Under the pieces are notes generated by a model. It had not been told where the DNA came from. It was given only the letters and a program-made list of their open reading frames with translations, and made no database searches. From contig NC_077242.1 in assembly GCF_947179165.1 (NCBI RefSeq), positions 40,184,097 through 40,248,096 on the forward strand: a stretch of 64,000 nucleotides of DNA, written 5' to 3'. Positions within the stretch are counted from its first letter, which is position 1. Each line of letters opens with the position of its first letter. The stretch comes from Solanum dulcamara (lineage: Eukaryota; Streptophyta; Magnoliopsida; Solanales; Solanaceae). Made by a program: the position numbers and the translations under genes. Shown here piece by piece: positions 46,298 to 58,500 of the stretch.

Positions 46298-48973
46298 ATT
46301 CTTGGATTGTCTACAGACCGTGTCTAGTAGAGTCTTGATTATCGATGTGCTGCGCATCACATCTATAAATAGGAAGCTACACGACATTTAGGTTGTTACC
46401 TTTATTTTACATCTGATATCGTGCTATAGATCCGAGTCATTGGACAATTCCTTATACTAACCTTGTATCTTAACAAAGGACGACACCAATAGAGGGAGGT
46501 AATTGACGATATGGGAAGTTACGAAGCACGCAGATAAGTAAAATAAAGACACGAAAGATATCTGTTGAGAAAGGTATTGACATGTGATTGAAATGTAAAG
46601 TCAGAAACTGAAGGGAAAAGTAGACGAGAAAATGCAACAGATGCAGTTTGAAGTTGGACATACGAGGTGAGTCCAGTATTTTTATATTACTGATATTGAA
46701 AGCCTTGTGTGGCTATAATATGAGATGATATTGAAAGCCCTATGTGGCTATGATATGATACGAATATATATATGTGTTAGCCTTGTGAGGCATTGTTGGT
46801 ATTTTTTGCGTGTAGGTTTGGGATAAGTAAGAAATATAGAGGAAATTCTGCCGAAATTTTCGAAGAACAAAAAAAGGAGATAAAACATAGCTTTAGAACA
46901 TGTCTTGGAAATTGATACCGAGTACCCATATTATGCCAAATTAAAGCTATAGGAGGTACTCTTTAAGTCGTTAATAAGGGATACCCTTTTTACTTGAGGG
47001 AGTTTAATTTGGAGAAACAAAAGTTTGTCTGAGCAACACAGTTCATACCACAATATCTCCAGCCGAAATTGCGCTATAGAAAAAAAAAGAAGCTCAGGTT
47101 GAAGGGTAAGATGTCCAGTAATTGAGCTTCAATCATTTTGAAAGTACCAAGCCCCTAACTCCTAATTGTAAATTAGATAAGTTGTTCATAACTCGAGGAT
47201 AAACTCAGAAGGAGGCCAGGTAGGTCAAGTATTAAAAGAAGTTTTGTGATGTTTAAGAGATTCTAATTTCTTCCAACAATGGTTGGAAAATGGTTTACGA
47301 TAATAGTTTATAGTTCTCCACCGACTAATTGGGGAAATAGCTTCGGAGAGAAGCACCTCAAAGAGATGTCAAGAAATAAATATGAGTGCGAACTAAAAAA
47401 GGGAAATGTAAGTATGAATTGAACGGTGTGATACAATTATACAGGGATAAAGTAGGACCACCAGTAAGGCGCACTTAGTATACGTTGACTTAGTTAAAAG
47501 CCTATGTTGGGTACACAGTAAGGGTAAGAGCTATAAGGTATAAAGGAGTAATGTGCGTATACAACGTCGCCCCTAAAATAATGGAACTTTTAAAAGACAA
47601 AGATGGCAAACTTAACGAATAAATGGCACAACTTCTATTCATCCCAAGAAACAAAGGATATAGGTTGGGAAAGCCACTACTCCAAGAGAACCGTGGATAA
47701 TGAATGTCGGAATACAAATGTTGCCTAGTTAAAAGAAAATTTAGAATGGTTGTAAGTGTATATTAACTTTTATAAGGCTAAGTAGAATGTGGCCTTGGAG
47801 GAGTTGTTCTAGGGGTCCCATTACTTAAGTACAGATTAATAGAGGAGATGTCGCACTATGTATGGAAAGATTCCAGTCGCTTTGTGATTTAGCCAAGGAT
47901 CCGTACGTGGATAATCAGGTTATAAAATGTACGGAAAAATGGGGACATGATGCAGTACTAAGTAGACTAGGGAAGGAAACCGGATGAATTTGAGATTGGA
48001 CCTAGAGAGATAGAGCAAGGTATAAGCAGGTAAAAGTATAAGTACCCTCTAAAGAGGGGAAGCAAGTGAGAGGACTGCCAGGGTAAGATGGAGGCAATTT
48101 ATGGGGCAACATGCTTGAAATGGATGTGTAAACTACAATAAGATCCCTTACTGAACCAAGTTAGAAAGATTTGGAAGCCACTAGTAATTGAGTAAAAGTC
48201 AGAATGGTGTGTAAGACAGCATTAAGAAGTTTTGACAAGACCCTGAATGATATAACACTAGAAGGTGGGTATGTATAAAAGAAAAAGCATATACCAATGA
48301 AAGGATATTGAATAACTCAAGGGACACTACGAAGGATAATGACAGCATGCTTGATTAAAACCCACATGTTGGTTGTAGAGTTGGTCACAAATCATATTTT
48401 TATAGATAAACAACCAAGAAAAAGAAATAGCAAGACTCTTATGGTAGGAACTAAGATGAGCAAGGAGTAAATAACGAAATAGAAAGAGGTGCGACATGGT
48501 ATTTCTTGCACTCTCTCATATTCTCGTAAAGGTAAAGAATGACACAAGAATGTGTCAAGAAGGTTACAAACGGGGGTAAGGACAAATTGTGAAAGGGTCT
48601 AAATAAGACGGATAAGACTAACTGGTTACTGTAGGATTAGCAAGCTTATATGTCAAACTTCTTTAAAACTATGCTAGCTAAGGATAGAAAGAACTCAAAG
48701 TGGCTTTAAAGGTCACTATATGAACGAACTTTAGCGCTACTCGGTAGCTAACTCTAATGAATGGGTGCATACAAAAAAGGGGTGAATACAATAGGAGATA
48801 AACCAAAATGACCAAAAAAGGACATGGTCGTGGTGGAACTAAAGATCTACCCCTATACCAGTTGCAATTTAATAGAGGAAAGGGCAAGGCAACACATAAA
48901 GATTGGTGAGATGATGCTAAGATAAATCTTGGGCTAAGTTGAGTGCCACACACATTATGGCAAGGATAACAAT
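46298..48973 (+). other. Unrecognised internal region of X (plus copy)
   Basis: No retroelement or host protein is readable. Two ~33-bp repeats (TGATATTGAAAGCC, then TGTGGCTATGATATGA) lie at 46691-46723 and 46726-46758. Open stretches, such as the antisense one at 47502-47717, start at TTG and show no sign of selection against the other copy. Confidence 0.55.
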
Positions 48974-49093
48974 GAAACGCGACACAAAGACTTCCCAGAG
49001 AGGTTACCCATCTCAGTATTACTCTCTCCCAAGCACGCTTAACTTATAAATTCTGGTGGAATTTAGTGCAATAGTGTAGGTGTGATCGCGTGA
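48974..49093 (-). ncRNA. 5S rRNA-derived segment inside X (plus copy)
   Basis: The minus strand aligns with plant 5S rRNA over 120 bp. Against the consensus as I recall it, I count 68 matches in the first 90 positions and 41 of 50 in positions 41-90, which hold the A box and intermediate element. The block GTTAAGCGTGCTTGGG is exact. C-box text GATGGGTAACCTC has one change in GGTGACC. It is antisense to the element, as in the minus copy, which shows descent from one capture. The left end of the gene is the most diverged part. Confidence 0.9.
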
Positions 49094-49789
49094 GATGGAA
49101 GAATCTGAACTAGCGACAGGAAAACGACATGAGTTTATGTTCCTAGAGTACTATAAGTTACGTTGAGAGTATTGTAAAGGGATTTAAGCAAGACAAGAAG
49201 GATTAGCTAATTGCTAACTGACAACGCACTCGAATGCCACAGTTCTTCAATATAGTACCAGTTAATGAGAGGCAAACAATAGAATGGCTAAATGGGCCAC
49301 TGGACGAGGAAATTTCGACACCACTTGGTAGCCAACTCTGAGGGCAAAAAAGCAAAACCCAAAAGGTAAGGGTACCAGTTGATGTAATTTACAGAAGATA
49401 GAAAGTAATACCCGAGGTTGAAAATTCCACAATATGACCAGGGCTATAAGACTCACTTCGCACTCTGTCGACAGATGACTTTGGAGGGAATGTTACCTAG
49501 GGATTAATGATGTTAGCCTGTGCTCCTTCAATCAAAGTCTACCTATTCAGCCGAGAAGGTGGAAAATTATAGGGTAAAAGAGTGGTAGGACCTTACGGAG
49601 CCCCCATAGCTATGATCCCAGACGAAGGAGCCCAAGTTACAGTTACCTACCAAGGATAAGTCCGCGAAGAAACTGGGAAGACAGATAAGTCTTCGTATAC
49701 TACTTTACCCTTAAACTTGATGAACAGGCTAACACACCACTTAAATGCTAGAAGATATGTCATAAGCTGATGTTGTTACTTCAAAGACA
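49094..49789 (+). other. Unrecognised internal region of X between the 5S-like segment and integrase end
   Basis: No protein family is readable. Bases 49560-49700 are comparatively well kept between the two X copies (compare 28080-28200), but I see no open frame. Confidence 0.5.
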
Positions 49790-50338
49790 GCTGGGATGAT
49801 TATCTATCACTTATTAGGTTGCCTATAATAATAATTACTACTACAGTATCCCAATGGCCCCATTCAACACTGGTAGAGCAAGACGTATAAGTCCCCTATT
49901 GGGTGGGTCGATGTTAGAAAGACTAAGCTAAAAAGGCCCTGACATGATTAAGAAAGCTATTGACTAATAGCCTAGAGTCGACAGAAATGATATACAGATA
50001 ATCACCATCGACATACAGAGTTCAAATTAATGATTGGATGTTCATAACAGGGTCACCCAGAAAAGAAAACGTAACCCAAAATATATTAGACTGTATCAAG
50101 TTGCTCGTAAGGTGGGCATAATGTCTAGTAAGCTGACCTTACCACCTTATTTTGAAACTATACGCCCAGTCCATCAGATCGGGATGCTTCACAAGGGTAG
50201 TGACGAGCCACCTAGGGTATGTTCCATAGATGATGTCCAGGAAATGAAATCTTGTGAGGAATGGCCTATCACCATCTTAGATCGACAAACTGGAAGATTG
50301 TAGACTAAAGACGTGCCTTCCGTCAGGATACTGTGGCA
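49790..50338 (+). pseudogene. Chromovirus integrase C-terminal part and chromodomain in X (plus copy)
   Basis: With frameshifts the text runs WDDYLSLI, AYNNNYYYSIPMAPF, SPLLG, then YTDNHHRHTEF near 49995. Bases 50034-50303 are open for 89 codons: QKRKRNPKYIRLYQVARKVG, LPPYFETIRPVHQIGMLHKG, VCSIDDVQEM and ITILDRQTGRL, which is the start of a Tekay-like chromodomain. The catalytic Asp residues lie upstream of what is kept. This end places the family's origin among chromoviruses. Confidence 0.8.
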
Positions 50339-50559
50339 AAATCAAAACCAAAAAAGGAGATGACCTGAGGAATTAAAGAGGACATAAAACACAAGCATTC
50401 ATACCCATTCCCAATGTCTATAGGTAAACCGAACTCCTGAAAGTCATATATTGATTACTTAGATGAAAGCATGTGTTATCTCAATAGAAAACGATGTCTC
50501 TACAATTAGTATAACGTCTTAAGGGAAGTTTTATTTAACTTTCGGGGATGAATTTTCTC

Positions 50560-50572
50560 AAGGGGAGAAGTC
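50560..50572 (+). other. Polypurine tract of X (plus copy)
   Basis: AAGGGGAGAAGTC directly precedes the 3' LTR start TGTTACACC. Confidence 0.8.
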
Positions 50573-53560
50573 TGTTACACCCCACACTCTAGAGATCGAA
50601 GTGTCTCTTAAGCTTCTTAGAAGTTGCTATATGACCCAGATAATCTACAACGCTATTAAACAACTCCAAGAAAGGGAAAATGTGATACCCCATCGTAGGA
50701 AAGGTTGGAAAAAGGGTTATGAGAAGGTAGAAGGAGTCGGAGGCCAAGTAAGGAGTTATAGGACTCGACTTACCTATGGAAGCTACTAACTTAGAAGTAC
50801 AACACACTTAAGCTACTTGAGTACACGTCGAGCTTAAGTAGAAAGGAGTGCATAGACTGTTGAAGTAAGATGAGATTACGAGCTCATGAAAGAGAAATAA
50901 GGAAACGACGCACCTAATCGAAGCAAGTAGGTGATGCACCTACTTAGACAAGCAGGTGATGCACCTACTTAGGGTCAAGTAGGTTACACAACAGCTTGGG
51001 GTGGACCCCACTGCCACATGGCAGCATGTGATTGGCCGAACAAGTTGAGGTAGCACCTTAGGAGGCTGCCACATATCACCCTAGGAGGCTTCCATGTGGC
51101 ACCTTCTAAAGATGTGCAAACAAAAGAAGCGGAAAAAAAGGAAGAACAAAGAACAAGGCAGTAGTGGTTTTTAAGAATTCAAGGTAAGTTCTTAAATTGT
51201 TCTCCGTGAATTAATTATCTACAGTGTTCTTCAACCACATGGAGATTTATATATGTATGTTGTGATTTCTATAAAATTATTTCTTTAGCTTTACACCTAG
51301 AAGGGTGTGTAAGAAGAAGAGGAAAATGTTAGGGGTATAAGCTAAAGGGGCTATGGGTTGGGGCCGCCAAGGTAAGCCTCCGAGTTTCGTTCTGTGAATT
51401 GATTATTTTAGCTTCCCCAAGGTTATATAATAGTTTTTTATGACAAAAAATTCCAATTTGGGTCAGCGGAGAAGGGACATAAACAGCCAGTTCAATTTCA
51501 GCACGTTTGGAGAAGTTCTGAGTTGCAATTTGGCAGTTTTAGCCAATTTCAGGTAAGGTAAGGTTTTCTTTTTAATTTGGACTTTATGGTGATGTTATGG
51601 AGTGTATTATACGCCTGTTTTATGGATGGAAACATAAAAATGGTATAGGAATGTTGGACATTGGAGACAATCCAAATTATAGTCGCTAGAATTGAATTGT
51701 CGTCGAAATAGAGTGTTGTGCTTGTGGTGAGATGCTGCAGGTGTGTGGGGGTGTGGTGCAGGTACTAAATTTATTCTAAAAGGGTGGTGGGTTATTCTTG
51801 TTGCAGCCACACTACCCCTCATTTCATATAGTTAAAGGTTCTACAAAATAAAGACTAGACACCCTATTTTAATATCGTAATTTTGAGCGAGTCGTTTGGA
51901 GTTTATGTTGTATATTATTGGTGTGAATTGCTTAAACATATGATGCAGGTTGTTGTTTTTGGTTTTCTATAGTTTTTAGGGATCTAATTGGAAATTTGGA
52001 TAGGGCACGTTATAGGGGAGGTGTTGCCCAATTTTTGTTAACGCCTTAACTAATTAAAGAACTAGTCGAGGAGACAAACAAGGAAATAGATTCCATAAAT
52101 ACTAAGGTGCAACCTAAGATGCTGGAAAGATAAGAGTGGTTGATATTCGTATTACTTTCATGTTGAATAGGTTCAAAGTACAACGAGGCGAACGGGATAA
52201 AGAGTAACTCATAAGAGGTATGTGAAACTATCTATTCTTTCTTTTGGCATGTCTTAGATGTATACTATGGATGATGTAAGCTTTGGTGCAACTTCACTCT
52301 TAGGTTCTGAATATGACTTCAAGACTCTTGATCACTTATGGATGTTAAGACTTTTAAAGCAATTAAACTCCTACTTATCGAGTCTTTTATATGATTGTAT
52401 AACAATTGACTCGACTAAGCTCTTTTTTTTGTAAAAAAAAAAAGTAAGGCTCTGAGATAACCAACGCTCGGACTTCTATAAGATATTTCATACCAGTATA
52501 TGTCTAAGATTTTCAAAACTCCCTTTTACATAGTCCTTAGTGACATTTAGAGGGTATACCTTAGATACTTCCTGCCCTAATCCTCAGGGATGATTCACCT
52601 GATGAGTTCATTGAGTCTCCATTAATGATTTAAACTATTTTTTTGTCACTACTCTACTCGTGTATACTGTAATACTTCCTTCATCGCGCCCAGGCCGGGA
52701 ATAGTAATCATGCACAATTTACTGTATTTTTCACTGTTCCCTCACTAGAGGGCTGGGTACGTATGTATATATATGATGATGTATTGTAATTAGGAGGTGG
52801 TGGCACTGGGACCATGAAGATTTTACAGATATGATTCACTGGACCCCTGAAAGGGCCGGTTATATGGTATGATATCAGCATGCATGCTTTTATAATTTAC
52901 AGAATACAGGTACAAGCTTCTAATTTGATAATTTGTTCCCCTTCTTCTTTATTTCGGATATACCTCCAATTGTATTATGTTACGTTTTACATACTCAGTA
53001 CATATGTCGTACTGGCCCCATTTTCTCAAGGGGATGCATTTCATACCCGCAGGTACAAATACAGGTTTTGGGAGTCCATCATCCTAGGGTTCCGTGCAGC
53101 TCAGCTGGAAGAGGTTCTATTGTATTGGACCCTAGTTTTTGATACTGTCCACTAATGTATAAAATTATTTTGTCTATTCAGGGGTATGGCGGAGGCCCTG
53201 TCCAGCCATATGTTGTCATTAAGATTTTAGAGATCTACAGACATGTATATGTGGGTTGTATATGTCAGTTTGATTCAGTTGGGTCTATATGATATATTAT
53301 ACGTGTTGTTATTTTATGGCATCCTGGTCGGCTTGCGTTCCCTTTCATGTCATGATATGAATGAAAGAAGCTACATATATACAGAATGTTATGACCCATG
53401 GGGGTTCTTATATATGTATCATGCTGTTGTAGTTCGGTTTGACTACACTTGATTTATATACATTGCATTTTTATGATTCGACGTGACCACAACTGATAGA
53501 TATATATACGGGGGGTCTAGGTCGGACCCCAGTCGCGGCCTACAGGGTAGGGTCATGAAA
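50573..53560 (+). repeat. 3' LTR of X (plus copy)
   Basis: TGTTACACCCCACACTCTAG to GGGTCATGAAA, 2988 bp. It holds hairpin repeats (50910-50990), two G-box-like units (51049-51111) and the intron-like segment (51184-51298). Frames inside, such as the antisense one at 51607-51822, are LTR sequence. Confidence 0.85.
51184..51298 (+). other. Intron-like segment in X 3' LTR
   Basis: TTCAAG/GTAAGTTC opens and TTATTTCTTTAG/CTTTAC closes 115 bp, at the position equivalent to 43981-44076. Confidence 0.45.
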
Positions 53561-53565
53561 TCAAC

Positions 53566-54330
53566 TCCTTAAGATCCGTCGGAGCCATATGGTAAGGAGG
53601 AATTAAAATAGGTTGAGTATCGGAAAGTAGATCTATGCCAAAGTCAATTTTCCTTTCGATAGGAACATCGGGTAAATCATCGTAAAATATATCGGGAAAC
53701 TAATTAACTATAGGGACCGACTCAAGTGTATGAATTTCGAAGACAATATCCCTAACTCACACAATATGATAAATGCACCCTTTTGAGAATAATTTTCTAG
53801 GACTTAAGACATGAGATGAGTCGACCCTTAACCACCGAATCATCACCCTTCCATTTAAGATTAGGCCCATTAGGAAATTAAAACTTGACTGTATGGGTTC
53901 TATAATCAATGGATGCATAAGAGGAATGTAACGAATCCATACAAAGAATAATGTCAAAATCATCATGTCTAGTTGAACAAGATCACAAGGGATAGATTTA
54001 TGCAAGACTGACACGGGATAATTTCTATAAACTCACTTGGCTAACACCGAATCACCAACAGGAGTATAAACTAAAAAAAGGCTCTAACAAGACTTCGGAG
54101 CACACATCAAATATAATGGCAAGGTAAGGAGTAACAAAAGACAAGTTGACACCCCGATCAAGATATGCATAAATATCAAAATAAAAGACCTATAACATAC
54201 TCGTAACCACATCGAAAGACTCCTCAACATCTTACCTAGCATGGAGAGCATATAAATGGTTGTTACATTATCCACCTTATGGTTGAGTTTGGGAACCTTG
54301 TTTCACTTGGCCTCCTTAAGCAAATTGTCC
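53566..54330 (-). pseudogene. Protease and start of RT, minus-strand chromovirus
   Basis: Reading leftward on the minus strand, the protease shows LDRGVNLSFVTPYLA (near 54160), where the catalytic Asp is kept but the following residues differ from the usual Pro-Gly-Ser/Ala. PCDLVQLDM and LSPRKLFSKGCIYHIV follow (54014-53757). Then come [18 protein letters not shown] and [14 protein letters not shown] (about 53680-53566), the linker into RT. The RT continues at 43296-43161 beyond the X element. Frame changes occur near 54260 and 53757. Confidence 0.8.
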
Positions 54331-55421
54331 TTGAGAACGACCTTCTCTTCCCTTGCTAGCAACATTAAGGCACTCGGATTACTTGTCGCCCATCTTTACA
54401 CATCCATAACAAGTACCCATTCCTATCAAGCACCTTCCTCTATGATTCTTTCAGAACTTGGGAAAACAGGGCTACTAGAACTGACACCACCATCTGGAGC
54501 CGTAGGCTAAGACACTCTATATTTAAAAAGCTTCCTCCCCGAACTGTGGCCTTGTCGAGAAAAACCATTGCTACCATTGGTCTTAGAATTTGAGAGCCCA
54601 CCTTCATATCGGGCTCTCTTAGAGTCTCTCATCCTTATCTTTTTGAGTTTCTCTTTTTCAATTTGGTAAGAAAAAATCATAAGCCCAGATATTTCTATTT
54701 ATTTGACAAGCATAGCAGTAAGACTTTCGTTTAAAACCTAGTCGGATACACCCGATATGAATTGGCTTATTATGGCACATAGATCAACAACCAATGAAGG
54801 AGCATACTTAGATAGCTTGGTGAACTTGAGGGAATAGTTCCTCATACTCATATGGCCCATCCTATGATTGATGAACTCCAAAACCTTGGTCTCCCTTAGC
54901 TCGATAGGGAAGAAGTGATAAAGAAAATCAAGCTTGAAGGCTTTCCAATCAATAGAGCCTTCATCTTCACTCTCCCACTTCCATTGAGTATATCAAACTT
55001 TAGCAATACTTTTGACTTGGTAGGTCGTCAACTCCGTCTTCTCTTCTAAAGTCAAACCCATAACAATCACTATCTTATAAATCTCATCAATGAACTCTTG
55101 GGGATATTCATCATCTTTCGAACCATGAAACTCGGGAGGGTTCATCCTTTCAAAGTCCCTCACTCTAGAAGCCGTAGTAGGAGCATTAAGAGGAGCTATA
55201 ACCCCTTGGTTGGTCACAACCTGGACAAGCAGAATGATAAAAACACAGAACACTTCTTTAGTTATTTGGTCTGATAGGGGACCATTGTCTTGAGTGACCG
55301 GAGGTGCTTGTTCTTCATTAGCATTGACCCCTATTTTCATAGGTGCACTTTTTGGAGGTATTTCTAAAAATTGCAAAGAAGAATCGTTAGGGAAATGAAG
55401 TATTAGAGTATACTCTACCAC
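54331..55421 (-). pseudogene. Gag of minus-strand chromovirus
   Basis: The N-terminal part at 55421-54993 includes ASRVRDFERMNPPEFHGSKD and the beginning of the capsid domain. After a stop the capsid goes on as WKAFKLDFLYHFFPIELRET and YSLKFTKLSKYAPSLV (about 54950-54780). The zinc knuckle near 54410-54370 reads C-x2-C-x4-D-x4-C, with Asp in place of the essential His, followed by ASKGREGR. This gag form is that of solanaceous Tekay/Del chromoviruses. Confidence 0.85.
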
Positions 55422-55560
55422 ACAACATAGACTAAAAGAAGTGAGGATTTTCTGAAATGCCTCATAGCCTTCTATTCACAGATGTGGTGAGATTCACTCT
55501 CATGAATATGACTCTACTTGATGTGATATGTTGGAATCCTTAGATTATCTTAAACCTTGT
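55422..55560 (-). other. Leader between gag and primer site
   Basis: A short non-coding leader of the minus-strand chromovirus; nothing further is seen in it. Confidence 0.5.
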
Positions 55561-55576
55561 ACTCTCATACCAAGTT
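55561..55576 (-). other. Primer binding site of minus-strand chromovirus
   Basis: On the minus strand TTGGTATGAGAG follows the LTR end TTGTGACAAAC; one change from the initiator-tRNA-Met site TGGTATCAGAG. Confidence 0.75.
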
Positions 55577-56165
55577 TGTCACAATTCGGACTAGGCCCTA
55601 GGTGTGACACAGTGATCAAAACCTTGAATGGCTCTAATCAAGCCTCTTGACATATAGTAAGCATGCATAAGGTAAGGTAAAGAAGAAATAACATAGGAAA
55701 GAGTCTCAAAACATTAATCATAAAAGAGAGTATAAGAATGACTACATAGACTCTAAATAATTTGTCTAATGAATGCCTATACTACTCAAGAAGGGAGGGG
55801 GCTAAGACATGTCCCTAGCTCACCCTCAACATGGATATCACAAATTTCCTTGAGATGAAACATACTCATAACTCTCCCTCATAATATGATGAATCACCAA
55901 TCTTCATAGGATAGCAACTTACTAGCCACGTGTGGAAGGAATGTGATCCTTGATCTCTACATTATGACAAAATATAGGCAGCAAATATGTGTTAGTACAT
56001 TTTAATGTACTAAATATGTGGGCTTGCCATGCAATATAAAATATGTTTTATGATGATCAAAGAACATATACAATAGGAAGAGAATAATTAAAGTCATGAG
56101 AAGACCATATTGATCAAAGAATTAAGAGACATAGTTGAGATCAGAAAATAATAGAGCTTTCGTGA
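55577..56165 (-). repeat. 5' LTR remnant, Z type, of minus-strand chromovirus
   Basis: Its end (minus strand, at 55577) and inner text match the last ~600 bp of the solo Z LTR; for example GGGACATGTC followed by TTAGCCCC, and CAATATGGTCTTCTCATGAC matching 38894-38914. The rest of the LTR is missing and the sequence passes into W RNase H near 56130-56170. It contains a 22-base near-perfect palindrome at 55992-56013. Confidence 0.7.
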
Positions 56166-56940
56166 TCAGTATATATCTCAAATTTCTCTTTGTATAGATA
56201 ATGTCACCAAATCTTGATAGCAAAGACAACTGTAGCCATCTCTAGGTCATGTGTAGAATAATATTTCTCGTGTTTTTTCAATTTCCTAGAAGCTTAAGCT
56301 ATGACCCATCCATTTTACATAAGCACACACCCCAATCCCTCTAAAAATGCATAATTATAGATGTTCTCTCCTTTAATAGTTGATGGTATCCGAATCTCAA
56401 ATCAATCTTGAAGAATTGATTTGCACCCTAAAGCTTGTCAAATAGATTATTAATGTGTGGTAATGGTTACTTGTTATGCACTGTGACCTTAATAATTGTC
56501 TATAATCTATTCATAATCTGATGGATACATATTATTTCGTAATGGACAAGGTTGGTGCGCCCTATGGGGAAGTGCTTGGTCTAATAACACTTTGCTTAAC
56601 ATGTCTTGCAATTATTCTTTCAATTCTTTCAACTTTTTTGGTGCCATTCGATACGGGGGTATTGATAATGGTTGTGTTTCAAGTACTAAATCAATGTCCA
56701 AAATCAATTTCTATAACAAATGGTAACCTAGGTAAGTCTTCTGAAACACATTAGGGAACTCCATAACAACATTAATAGACTTTAATTTTACTGCAATCTC
56801 TATATCTTTGAAAAAATACCAAAAATCCTTGACAACCTTTGTTATGCATCCTTTTTGCACCCACGAATGAGATCAAATTATTCCGAGGTGATCTCGGTCA
56901 TCTTGTAATAAAAAATTGGGCTCACCCAATATGTTAAAAT
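56165..56940 (-). pseudogene. RT and RNase H of element W, with internal deletion
   Basis: On the minus strand RT entry text reads IPPYRMAPKKLKELKE (near 56650), then KVTVHNK, PLPHINNLFDKL and FFKIDLRFGYHQL (about 56500-56395). The text then jumps to RNase H: GLGCVLM, ASRKLKKHEKYYSTHDLE and FAIKIWRHYLYKEKFEIYTDHES (56340-56165). The RT palm with its catalytic box is therefore deleted. An open stretch on the plus strand at 56521-56754 is only the antisense shadow of this RT. Confidence 0.8.
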
Positions 56941-57330
56941 GAACCATTTTAGAATAGCAATCAACAATTGCGTGGCATGAAGCTAACCTGTCCATGCCCA
57001 TGATGAGATTAAAATCTTCCATATCAAGCTAAAACAAGTATGCTAATGTGCCTTTCCCATGAACAATTATTTAACATGACTGGTATACTCTCTTAACCAC
57101 TAAAAAATCTCCAACTAGTATATCGACTAAAAGAGATTTTTCAACAATTTTGGCAATCTATTGAACCTCATTGCAAAATATAAGGACACGTATGAATGGG
57201 TGGATCCAGGATAAACTAAACAATAACATCAAATGAACATATTTCAATTATACCTATGACAACTACATTTGATGCCTCATCACCTTTCTTTGTTAGAGGA
57301 AACAATCGGGATTGGCCTTTACAGACCTTT
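56941..57330 (-). pseudogene. Retropepsin of element W
   Basis: On the minus strand YPGSTHSYV appears near 57207-57181 where DPGSTHSYV is normal, so the catalytic Asp is changed to Tyr. RFNRLPKLLKNLF and a VGDFLVVKRVYQ block follow. Several stops are present. Confidence 0.7.
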
Positions 57331-57459
57331 CCTGATCCTTTATCATTAGTATTTTGTTCTTGATGCGTTAACTAGTTACACAAAAAATTTCCCTAGTGGT
57401 ATAAGCAGTGAAATTTATCAATCCACTATTAATTGAGGTTGACACCTGATTAGATCTCC

Positions 57460-58500
57460 TGGGATAACATGTGCAATCCCTTTTTTAATGTCCCATTTGT
57501 TTGCATTGAAGGCGTGCACCAATATCTCTCCACTACTGGCCCTTATGAGCATTGTGACAACTAGGGAATATCACTTAGTGTGGTTGGTCTATCTAGTGGA
57601 AGCTATGGGTCTTATATAACTCTATTTCGAGATTGAATCGTTAATAGATGACCGGACAATGGATGCACTTCCAGTTTGTGAAGTCCTCAGATTGGGGACC
57701 AAATCCTTTTCTTGTATCAATAACCCTTTCGTAGAACCCTATTGCGCTCATTCTCTTATTTTATACTATTTTTTCTCTTTCAGTTATCCATCTAGTCTCT
57801 ACATAACTTGCAACATCTACTTTATGTGAATACTTTATTTTTTTCCTTTGTCAAATGTTAGGCAAGTTCTTTGAATAATGGATCAATCACACCATGTATG
57901 AATGTCTTAGCCCAAATAAAATCATTTATCTTATATGATGCATAACAGGACAAACGGGTGAACGAGATTTCATACTCATTCAATGACATCTGTTGGGTAT
58001 TTCTCAATACTTCAAATTGTATTGACAAAGAATCCCTCATACTCATGGAGATGAATCGATCCGTAAATGTATCAGAAATCTCCTTCCACGTCAAGGGATG
58101 TGAGCCAATTGGTCTTCCCTTCTTTAAATATTTAAACCATTCTTCAGCTATATCTTGCAAACAATAGGTAGCCAATTCTGACTGACCTTTTTCTAGAACA
58201 TTCAAGTGTATCTAAGGGTTTTTGCATTCCATCCATGAATAATAGGGGGTCTTCGTCCTCACTAGCCCAGTGAACATAGGAGGTTTCAACTCAAGAAACT
58301 CTCTAATTGACCTGCAAAGTGGCTTGTTAGATTGATTATGTCCAATTTTCCCTCTCGATATCGTATTCTCTCTAGGTTGTGCCTTAATTTTCCCCACAAA
58401 TATTTCCATTTCCTATTGCAACATGGTAGCTATCATGTCTTCAGTAGTGCCATTCTGATGTTGTGGTTGTGGTATCACCACTTTTTTTAATAACAGGTTT
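57460..58500 (-). pseudogene. Gag of element W
   Basis: On the minus strand 58409-58212 holds the N-terminal part with LELKPPMFTGL. Bases 58205-57858 are open for 115 codons with the capsid (retrotrans_gag) domain: LATYCLQDIAEEWFKYLKKGRP, LTWKEISDTFTDRFISMSMRD and MSLNEYEISFTRLSCYA. The zinc knuckle near 57512-57470 reads R-x2-C-x4-H-x4-C, with the first Cys lost and a stop inside. The plus-strand open stretch at 57958-58167 is antisense shadow. Confidence 0.85.

Larger units (their letters stand above)
43297..53560 (+). mobile_element. Family X element, plus strand
   Basis: LTRs 43297-46276 and 50573-53560 flank 4296 bp. The target duplication is TAAAC (43292-43296) and TCAAC (53561-53565), four of five bases alike. 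The insertion splits the RT of a minus-strand chromovirus between LKEL and KDLLDKG. The layout equals the minus copy: primer site, unrecognised region, antisense 5S-like segment, chromovirus integrase end, purine tract. The two X copies face each other in opposite orientation with 8.8 kb between them. Confidence 0.85.

Noticed and set aside
56521..56754. Plus-strand 77-codon frame that looks like a membrane protein
   Set aside because: The opposite strand is a recognisable RT fragment of element W; the hydrophobic look is a shadow.
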